DNA from: Desulfobacteraceae bacterium
GTDB taxonomy: Bacteria > Desulfobacterota > DSM-4660 > Desulfatiglandales > Desulfatiglandaceae
DNA: 5,641 nt
Reading direction: 5' to 3'
Assembly: GCA_030632525.1 (NCBI GenBank)
Contig: DAOVUP010000125.1
Location: 1-5,641, forward strand
Numbering within the stretch: position 1 is the stretch's first letter; each line of letters starts with the position of its first letter. The notes beneath the pieces were generated by a model. The model was not told where the DNA came from, did not search any database, and saw nothing but the letters and a program-made list of their open reading frames with translations. A program made the position numbers and the translations under genes. This document shows positions 1-3,890 of the stretch, piece by piece.

Positions 1-836
1 AGAATAAGCATCTTTCTCATTGCCTCTAACAGTAAAGACCTCTTTAACAATACAGGGAAAGCAGAGTCCTTCGGTATAACCGCCTTATAATCCGGAAACT
101 TCGCTTCGAGGAGACGTATAACTAATAACGCGTTATCTTTCTTCGCAACGCACTCTTTCTGCTTAAATCCTATTTCAATGGCTCCCCCTTCCGACGCAAG
201 CCTGTTCAGTTCAGACATACCTTTCTTGGGAATCATTACCCCTTTTCCCAAATCCAGAAGACCAACATTTAAGACCGTCTTATCGATAAGTGAAAGCCTG
301 TGGCCATCCGTCGCAATCATCCTCAGAAAATCATCTCCTTCATCATGAGAAACCCTTTCAGTAAAAACCCCCGACAATTTGAAACCCGCCTCCTCTAAGG
401 TTACTGCATAGATAGTTTTGTTGATCATATCAGCTAATGTATCTGCATCTATTTCAACCATTGCCACACCTTCAGGTTCAATAAAAGCAGGGAATTCATC
501 AGGAGATATACATGCAAGATCAAATCGCGCCACCCCATCGGAAATATAGACCCAGTTATTCTCTTTCATCTTTAGCGTAAATGTTTCTGCTTTGCTTTCC
601 TTTAGTATTTCAAATAGTTTTCTACCCGAAATAGTTATGCTCCCTTCCTGGATGATATCAGCAGAGATCGTTTCCTGAAAACCGAGTTCCAGATCGGTGG
701 CTGAAAGCCGAACATTTGATCCGGAGGCATCAAAAAGAATAGTTGAAAGAACAGGCATGCTGCTTTTTCTTTCTATAATGCTTTGAACCCGTGACACTGA
801 TTTCAAAAGTTCGTTTCTGGCGATCTTTATTTCCAT
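1..836 (-). CDS. dnaN: DNA polymerase III beta subunit (sliding clamp), 3' end outside window
   Basis: The reading frame from the ATG at 836-834 stays open to the left edge, giving about 278 residues of a protein usually near 370, so roughly the last quarter is missing. It begins MEIKIARNELLKSVSRVQSI and contains the clamp hallmarks MPVLSTILFDA near the N-terminus, ATDGHRLSL in the middle domain, and LLEAKFPDYKAVIP at residues 242-255. The beta clamp is a ring-shaped dimer that encircles DNA and tethers the replicative polymerase and other partners. Those partners bind a pocket formed partly by the C-terminal domain, which is mostly off the window. The start is supported by GGAGGG at 846-841, four bases upstream of the ATG. 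The gene lies downstream of dnaA on the same strand, the classical bacterial order, but with a 250-bp gap holding its own promoter candidate. No frameshift or odd residue was noticed. The family call is secure. Confidence 0.96.
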   Translation of the reverse strand, partial: MEIKIARNELLKSVSRVQSIIERKSSMPVLSTILFDASGSNVRLSATDLELGFQETISADIIQEGSITISGRKLFEILKESKAETFTLKMKENNWVYISDGVARFDLACISPDEFPAFIEPEGVAMVEIDADTLADMINKTIYAVTLEEAGFKLSGVFTERVSHDEGDDFLRMIATDGHRLSLIDKTVLNVGLLDLGKGVMIPKKGMSELNRLASEGGAIEIGFKQKECVAKKDNALLVIRLLEAKFPDYKAVIPKDSAFPVLLKRSLLLEAMRKMLI

Positions 837-887
837 GGTTCCCTCCAGCATTTCAACATTGTTTTATTTTTTATTTCTTAAATATAA

Positions 888-916
888 AAGATAATCACCA
901 TAATAAGGGGTGTCAA
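888..916 (-). promoter_or_regulatory. Candidate sigma-70-type promoter for dnaN
   Basis: Read on the minus strand, a perfect -35 TTGACA (916-911) is followed after exactly 17 bases by TATCTT (893-888, four of six matches to TATAAT). Transcription would start near 881, giving a 5' leader of about 45 bases before the dnaN ATG. A separate dnaN promoter fits the long dnaA-dnaN gap and the possible terminator after dnaA. This is a consensus match only; the region is AT-rich, which raises the chance of false -10 hits. Confidence 0.5.
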
Positions 917-958
917 TTTGTCAGATACTCCGCTATTCTATTGAAATTAAAGAACTAC

Positions 959-978
959 TTTTCATAGAATTCTGAAAA
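959..978. repeat. Short inverted repeat upstream of dnaN promoter
   Basis: TTTTCA (959-964) and TGAAAA (973-978) form six-base arms around an eight-base centre that contains GAATTC. It lies about 45 bases upstream of the dnaN -35 candidate. It could be a protein-binding site or chance in AT-rich DNA. The rest of the 837-1086 gap shows no gene: no open frame with a ribosome binding site was seen on either strand. Confidence 0.25.
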
Positions 979-1002
979 AAAGATAACATATTAGACAGAC
1001 AG

Positions 1003-1043
1003 AGAGCCCTCGCTCTTAAATAAAAAGTTTTTAAACAACTTTT
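1003..1043 (-). terminator. Possible terminator downstream of dnaA
   Basis: On the minus strand, 44 bases past the dnaA stop, AAAAGTT (1043-1037) and AACTTTT (1029-1023) form a seven-base-pair, AT-rich stem with a seven-base loop, followed by TTATTT. A second small hairpin follows, AGAGC/GCTCT (1016-1012 with 1007-1003) around a four-base loop, but it has no T-run directly after it. The first stem has only one GC pair, so it would be weak. The position between dnaA and an independent dnaN promoter is the main support. Confidence 0.3.
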
Positions 1044-1086
1044 GAAAAATGATTTAGACAATTATAGCTGTTTATGGGTTCAGGCA

Positions 1087-2418
1087 CTAACTACCCTGTT
1101 TCCGGGCTAAGAGCATTTGTATGGTATTAATATCATTTAATGTCCCTTTGTTTTGGGATTTACCTTGTTCAATACGTTTTACTGCATAAATAATCGTGGA
1201 ATGATGCTTATTTCCAAATTCATTCCCGATTTCCTTTAAAGAATAGGAGGTCAATTTTTTACTTAGATAGATGGCCACCTGTCTCGGATATGAGAAGGTT
1301 TTTTCTCTTTTGTTCGACAAAAGATCTCTTAGGGCTATATTGAAATATTTTGCTGTAACTCTTTGGATTTGGCGCAGATCCATATCGCTGACGGTATGGT
1401 TTTTTTTCTTTATGATCGAGTCAACGACGGATATGTCTATTGAACGTTTATAAAAGGAGGCATATGCTTTAAGTTTGACAAGATATTTGTTCAGGGTCTT
1501 TAGATTGTCTGTGGCGTTTGCCAAGAAAAAGATCACGTTATCAGGTAGGACCAGATCTTTTTGTTTGGCAGATTTTTTGATGATTTTCATCTTAGTTCTT
1601 TGACTGGGGGCGTTGATTTCTGTTATGAGGCCCCACTCGAGACGCGACCTTAGCTGAGGGAGGAGGTTGGGGATCTTGCCCGGTGGAGAAGTGGCGGCTA
1701 TAGCTAACTGTTTGTCAGATTCAAGAAAGGAGCTACAGAGAGCTAAAAATTCCTCCTGCGGTTTTTTATGTTCGGCAATGATGTGCAAATTGTCGATTAG
1801 GAGAAAGTCAGGACAGCCGTCTCTTTCCCAAAAATGATCAGCACTAATTGAGTTGTCCGAGGATAAAAAATCCCTGACAAAACGGTCAGTGGAAAGGTAC
1901 ATAATATTTGCGAACGGATCTTTTTTGATGACGAGATTGCCTATGGCATTTAATAGATGGGTCTTTCCGAGGCTAAGCTCACTGAAAATATAAAGAGGAT
2001 TGTAGTTATTGGAGGGTCCCTCTGCTATTTCTAAGGCGGAAGAGTAGGCAAGGCGGTTGCTGTTTGCTGTAACGAAGCTGCTAAAGGTGCTCACAGGATT
2101 GATCTCTTGAAAGACACTTGTACCCGAGTCCGTGTGAGCTTTCTTTTTTGGGAGCTCTTTCTGTTTCGAAGATGCGGTAGTGGTAAAACGGATCTTAGGA
2201 AGGGTCTTCAAGTTTTTTCTAAAAACTGTTTGAATCTGATCTATATAATTATCTTGCAGCCAGCGGGCGACGAATTGATTTGGAACCTCGATGATGGCTT
2301 GATCCTGGTCGATTTTTTTGAGTGATACCCTTGATAACCATGTCTCGAATTCGGACTCAGGGATGCCTGATTTAAAATCTCTTTTTATTTGGTCCCAGAT
2401 ATAATTTTTTATTGTCAT
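1087..2418 (-). CDS. dnaA: Chromosomal replication initiator DnaA, with divergent ATPase motifs
   Basis: This 443-residue protein has the full DnaA layout: domain I (about 1-78, starting MTIKNYIWDQIKRDF), a short Lys-rich linker (about 79-105), an AAA+ module (about 106-345) and the DNA-binding domain IV (about 346-443). DnaA normally binds DnaA boxes and, as ATP-bound filaments, melts the origin. The identity is clear from GKTHLLNAIG (151-160), LRSRLEWGLITEI (256-268, with the arginine finger R259) and the domain IV helix-turn-helix around PRQVAIYLSKKLT and GNKHHSTI. Several nucleotide-site residues differ from the family. Walker A reads SELSLGKT (146-153) instead of GxxGxGKT, Walker B reads LLIDN (206-210) instead of LLIDD, the sensor 1 TSD is AAT (241-243), and the sensor 2 arginine of the NVRELEGAL region is K307. 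K152, T153, D209 and R259 remain. The ATG at 2418 lacks a clear Shine-Dalgarno sequence, but domain I begins there. It is followed by dnaN, so it is probably the main initiator rather than a spare paralogue. Confidence 0.95.
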   Translation of the reverse strand: MTIKNYIWDQIKRDFKSGIPESEFETWLSRVSLKKIDQDQAIIEVPNQFVARWLQDNYIDQIQTVFRKNLKTLPKIRFTTTASSKQKELPKKKAHTDSGTSVFQEINPVSTFSSFVTANSNRLAYSSALEIAEGPSNNYNPLYIFSELSLGKTHLLNAIGNLVIKKDPFANIMYLSTDRFVRDFLSSDNSISADHFWERDGCPDFLLIDNLHIIAEHKKPQEEFLALCSSFLESDKQLAIAATSPPGKIPNLLPQLRSRLEWGLITEINAPSQRTKMKIIKKSAKQKDLVLPDNVIFFLANATDNLKTLNKYLVKLKAYASFYKRSIDISVVDSIIKKKNHTVSDMDLRQIQRVTAKYFNIALRDLLSNKREKTFSYPRQVAIYLSKKLTSYSLKEIGNEFGNKHHSTIIYAVKRIEQGKSQNKGTLNDINTIQMLLARKQGS

Positions 2419-2441
2419 GGCAATTAGTTAAGAGGTATGAA

Positions 2442-2461
2442 ACTGATTTTGCATAATCAGT
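2442..2461 (-). repeat. Perfect inverted repeat at the predicted dnaA transcription start
   Basis: ACTGATT (2442-2448) and AATCAGT (2455-2461) form a perfect seven-base-pair inverted repeat with a six-base centre. It covers the predicted dnaA start site (about 2457) and the early leader, where it could act as an operator or a 5' hairpin. It does not resemble a DnaA box. The pairing is seen directly; the function is unknown. Confidence 0.4.
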
Positions 2462-2463
2462 GA

Positions 2464-2492
2464 ATAATATGAGATCTTGATCAAAATATCAA
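2464..2492 (-). promoter_or_regulatory. dnaA: Candidate promoter for dnaA
   Basis: On the minus strand, TTGATA (2492-2487, five of six matches to TTGACA) and TATTAT (2469-2464, five of six to TATAAT) are separated by 17 bases. The predicted start near 2457 gives a leader of about 40 bases. The spacer overlaps an imperfect FNR-like dyad (TTGAT, six bases, ATCAA); true FNR sites have four bases between the half-sites, so an FNR site is not claimed. Confidence 0.6.
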
Positions 2493-2528
2493 TGAAAATC
2501 TTAATTAGTTTGGTTTAGAGTTGGTGCC

Positions 2529-2537
2529 TGTGTAAAA
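2529..2537 (-). promoter_or_regulatory. Single relaxed DnaA-box match
   Basis: The minus strand reads TTTTACACA here, which fits the relaxed DnaA-box pattern TTWTNCACA but not the strong form TTATCCACA. It lies about 110 bases upstream of dnaA at the edge of the palindromic repeat. It is isolated; the only other relaxed match noticed lies inside cooC at 2897-2905. One nine-base relaxed match is expected fairly often by chance, so an autoregulatory or origin role is not supported. Confidence 0.15.
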
Positions 2538-2649
2538 AGTCACTGACCCGTTTTCGTCATTCCCGCGCACGCGGAAATCCAGGGAAATCATCCCGCGGCG
2601 GGACCAGACTCCCGCGTTCGCCGGAGTGAGGGCCTTGGAACTTTTTACA
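2531..2649. repeat. Palindromic intergenic repeat element (TTCCCGCG family, MITE- or REP-like)
   Basis: The element is bounded by perfect ten-base inverted repeats, TGTAAAAAGT (2531-2540) and ACTTTTTACA (2640-2649). Inside are three GC-rich hairpins: CCGCG/CGCGG (2563-2574), TCCCGC/GCGGGA (2591-2603, one-base centre) and ACTCC/GGAGT (2608-2627). The core CGTCATTCCCGCG, with AATCCAG nearby, belongs to a widespread type of short dispersed palindrome seen in many proteobacterial and deltaproteobacterial genomes; that family link is from memory. It is much richer in GC than the flanking DNA, suggesting insertion. It lies between divergent dnaA and cooC and could block read-through or form structured RNA. 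No coding function is supported. Confidence 0.7.
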
Positions 2650-2764
2650 AGACTATAAAAGTTCAAAAACTTCAAGTTTGACAGTCTCTTCACAAGCCAT
2701 TTCCGGTAAATGTCTCGTAAAATGTATCTTCCAAAGAAAGAAGCTAAACATAATTCTGGCAACC

Positions 2765-2792
2765 TTGAATAGTCGTTTAGAATACTTAGAAT
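2765..2792 (+). promoter_or_regulatory. Candidate promoter for cooC
   Basis: TTGAAT (2765-2770, four of six to TTGACA) and TAGAAT (2787-2792, five of six to TATAAT) are separated by 16 bases. Transcription would start near 2799, about 20 bases before the ATG, leaving room only for the ribosome binding site. TTAGAAT occurs twice nine bases apart (2777-2783 and 2786-2792). A perfect TTGACA at 2678-2683 has no acceptable -10 at the right distance, so this weaker pair is preferred. Confidence 0.35.
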
Positions 2793-2805
2793 TTGTGGAA
2801 CAAAT
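2791..2805 (+). promoter_or_regulatory. Palindrome overlapping predicted cooC start, possible operator
   Basis: ATTTGT (2791-2796) and ACAAAT (2800-2805) are perfect six-base inverted arms around GGA. The palindrome overlaps the -10/start region of the cooC promoter candidate and ends four bases before the Shine-Dalgarno AGGAGG (2809-2814). A repressor bound here would block initiation. The regulator is unknown, and no regulator gene is visible in the window. Confidence 0.3.
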
Positions 2806-2819
2806 AACAGGAGGAGATT

Positions 2820-3569
2820 ATGACATATTCAATTGCTCTGGCTGGTAAAGGAGGTACCGGAAAAACGACAATGGCCGGTATGTTGGTCAAATACCTTGTG
2901 GAAAAAGGGAAGACACCGGTTCTCGCTGTTGATGCAGACGCCAACGCTAACCTTAATGAGGTGTTGGGGCTCCAGGCGTCACAAACTTTAGGCGATGCCA
3001 GGGAGGAGATGAAGACAGGGGTTTCTCCGGGTATGACAAAGGATATCTTTATGGAGATGAAGTTGCAGGAGGCGGTCATAGAAACGCCTGGTTTTGATTT
3101 GATTGTTATGGGGAGACCTGAGGGGGCAGGATGCTATTGTGCCGCCAACACGCTCCTTACGCAATCCTTGGAGAGGTTGATTGACAACTATAGTTTTGTT
3201 GTTATTGATAATGAGGCCGGGATGGAACATATAAGCCGGCTGACAACAAATGATATTGAGATACTCCTTGTCGTATCCGACCCAACCCGGAGAGGACTTC
3301 AGGCGGCACATAGAATTGTTGAACTAACAGATAAATTAGCCTTGAATATTGGCCGCAAATTGGTCATAGTTAACAGACTCAGAGATGGGCAGACCGAGTC
3401 TTTGGATCAGGCCTTAGACGAATACAAACTGGAGCTTGTGGGGGTGGTGCCGGAGGATCGGGAGGTCCAGAAGTTTGATCTTGATGGGAGACCCACTATA
3501 GAATTGCGAAAGGAAAACGAGGCCGTGAAAGCGGCATATGAGATTTTTGAGAAAATCCTGCAGGGATGA
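2820..3569 (+). CDS. cooC: CooC/AcsF-type nickel-insertion ATPase for CODH/ACS
   Basis: This 249-residue cytoplasmic ATPase belongs to the MinD/SIMIBI family. The deviant Walker A GKGGTGKTT (9-17) carries the signature lysine K10 that reaches across the dimer. The switch region is VDADANANL (37-45), and the Walker B segment is VVIDNEAGMEHISR (127-140). A CxC motif, GCYCAAN (104-110, cysteines 105 and 107), is the metal-binding pair at the dimer interface in CooC proteins. Known CooC/AcsF proteins couple ATP-driven dimer changes to delivery of Ni(II) into the CODH C-cluster or the ACS A-cluster. The length is typical. The start at 2820 follows AGGAGGAG (2809-2816). The gene precedes acsD and a CODH gene on the same strand, which fits the assignment. 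Sequence alone does not show whether it serves CODH (CooC), ACS (AcsF) or both, so the symbol is approximate. No key residue is missing. Confidence 0.92.
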   Translation: MTYSIALAGKGGTGKTTMAGMLVKYLVEKGKTPVLAVDADANANLNEVLGLQASQTLGDAREEMKTGVSPGMTKDIFMEMKLQEAVIETPGFDLIVMGRPEGAGCYCAANTLLTQSLERLIDNYSFVVIDNEAGMEHISRLTTNDIEILLVVSDPTRRGLQAAHRIVELTDKLALNIGRKLVIVNRLRDGQTESLDQALDEYKLELVGVVPEDREVQKFDLDGRPTIELRKENEAVKAAYEIFEKILQG

Positions 3570-3616
3570 TAATTTACATTTCCCATGAGAAGGGCTTTTT
3601 CTTTCATAACTAACTA

Positions 3617-3651
3617 TATATTGTATTATGATTTTCTTTAAGTACAATATA
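3617..3651. repeat. AT-rich inverted repeat upstream of acsD promoter
   Basis: TATATTGTA (3617-3625) and TACAATATA (3643-3651) are perfect nine-base inverted arms; the stem extends inward by a T-G and a T-A pair around a 13-base loop. It lies 50-84 bases upstream of the TTGACA candidate, a typical activator-site distance. No T-run follows it, so it is not a standard terminator. TTGTAT and TACAAT inside it, 16 bases apart, could also be read as a weak promoter. Confidence 0.45.
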
Positions 3652-3700
3652 GGGTATACTGCAAAGGTATAAAACCCCTTTAAATTGCTGGAAAAAATAC

Positions 3701-3729
3701 TTGACAATGAATAGAGATTCATCTAATTT
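3701..3729 (+). promoter_or_regulatory. Candidate promoter for the acsD operon
   Basis: A perfect TTGACA (3701-3706) is followed after 17 bases by TAATTT (3724-3729, a modest -10 with three of six matches). The start would be near 3736, giving a leader of about 155 bases. A terminator-like hairpin begins only a few bases after this start, which is odd. Either the hairpin serves transcripts arriving from cooC, or the true start is elsewhere. Confidence 0.4.
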
Positions 3730-3734
3730 ACCTC

Positions 3735-3764
3735 GAAAGACCTCAAAGGCAGAGGTATTTTTTT
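3735..3764 (+). terminator. Terminator-like hairpin between cooC and acsD
   Basis: ACCTC (3740-3744) and GAGGT (3752-3756) form a five-base-pair stem with the loop AAAGGCA. One A then seven T (3758-3764) follow, and an upstream GAAAG gives the A-tract/T-tract symmetry of intrinsic terminators, extending the stem past one G-A mismatch. It would end cooC transcripts about 195 bases past the stop codon, or attenuate the acsD operon. The stem is short, so efficiency is uncertain. Confidence 0.5.
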
Positions 3765-3776
3765 GCCCTGCCTTTG
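3744..3776 (+). promoter_or_regulatory. Competing inverted repeat, possible antiterminator or pseudoknot
   Basis: CAAAGGCAG (3744-3752) and CTGCCTTTG (3768-3776) are perfect nine-base inverted arms. The left arm includes the whole terminator loop and one base of each stem strand. The two structures therefore either exclude each other, or combine as a loop-downstream pseudoknot. The nine-pair stem looks more stable than the five-pair terminator stem. The pairing is seen directly; the switching role is inferred. Confidence 0.4.
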
Positions 3777-3890
3777 TTATATTTTTCACAAAAGGTTTGA
3801 AAAGGTATTTTGGTGAAGTGTAGAGCGGTAGAACCGATCGTGCCGCGGACTGTAAACAGAGAAAAAATTTAGGCAAGGAGGTACAATAAA

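Larger units (their letters stand above)
3570..3890 (+). other. 321-bp gene-free leader between cooC and acsD
   Basis: No convincing protein gene is present. The region is AT-rich and holds, in order, an inverted repeat, a promoter candidate, a terminator-like hairpin with a competing downstream pairing, and a part with small predicted stems such as CGGT/ACCG (3826-3836), GCGG/CCGC (3825-3828 with 3843-3846) and CACAAAA/TTTTGGTG (3787-3815). It ends in the strong Shine-Dalgarno AAGGAGGT (3875-3882) eight bases before the TTG start. This is much longer than the acsD-acsA gap of 52 bases, suggesting that acsD begins its own transcription unit. I could not match the leader to a known riboswitch. 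Confidence 0.5.

Noticed and set aside
2476..2492. FNR-type site TTGAT...ATCAA in the dnaA promoter
   Set aside because: The half-sites are six bases apart instead of four, and the match overlaps the -35 element, whose own sequence explains part of it.
2678..2683. Perfect TTGACA as the cooC -35
   Set aside because: The sequence 17 bases downstream is TTCCGG, which is not a -10; shifting by a base or two does not help.
2505..2762. 85-codon open frame on the minus strand upstream of dnaA
   Set aside because: It runs through the palindromic repeat element. The translation LTPANAGVWSRRG...FRVRGNDE is the kind of spurious peptide these repeats encode. It has no ribosome binding site or recognisable domain.
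2757..2770. Sigma-54 promoter before cooC (TGGCAACCTTGAAT)
   Set aside because: The -24-like TGGC is present, but the required GC of the -12 element is absent at the right spacing.
3796..3857. Cobalamin riboswitch in the acsD leader
   Set aside because: GGTGAAG and CCGCGGACTGTAA loosely recall its GGTGAAA and CCCGCAACTGTAA segments, and the downstream gene is a corrinoid protein. However, the B12-box GCCAGGA...CTGCC region and the full fold are not visible. Only an Rfam RF00174 covariance search would settle it.
3821..3860. tRNA-Tyr-like segment (GCGGACTGTAAA) or T-box-like GCGGTAGAACCG
   Set aside because: The anticodon stem has no matching 3' strand (CAGAG instead of TCCGC), there is no T arm or acceptor stem, and the T-box consensus GGGTGGNACCGCG is not met.
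3610..3876. Small open frames (3414-3722, 3610-3876) on the minus strand across the acsD leader
   Set aside because: They have no Shine-Dalgarno sequence and no recognisable domain. They overlap strong plus-strand signals or the end of cooC in an antisense frame.
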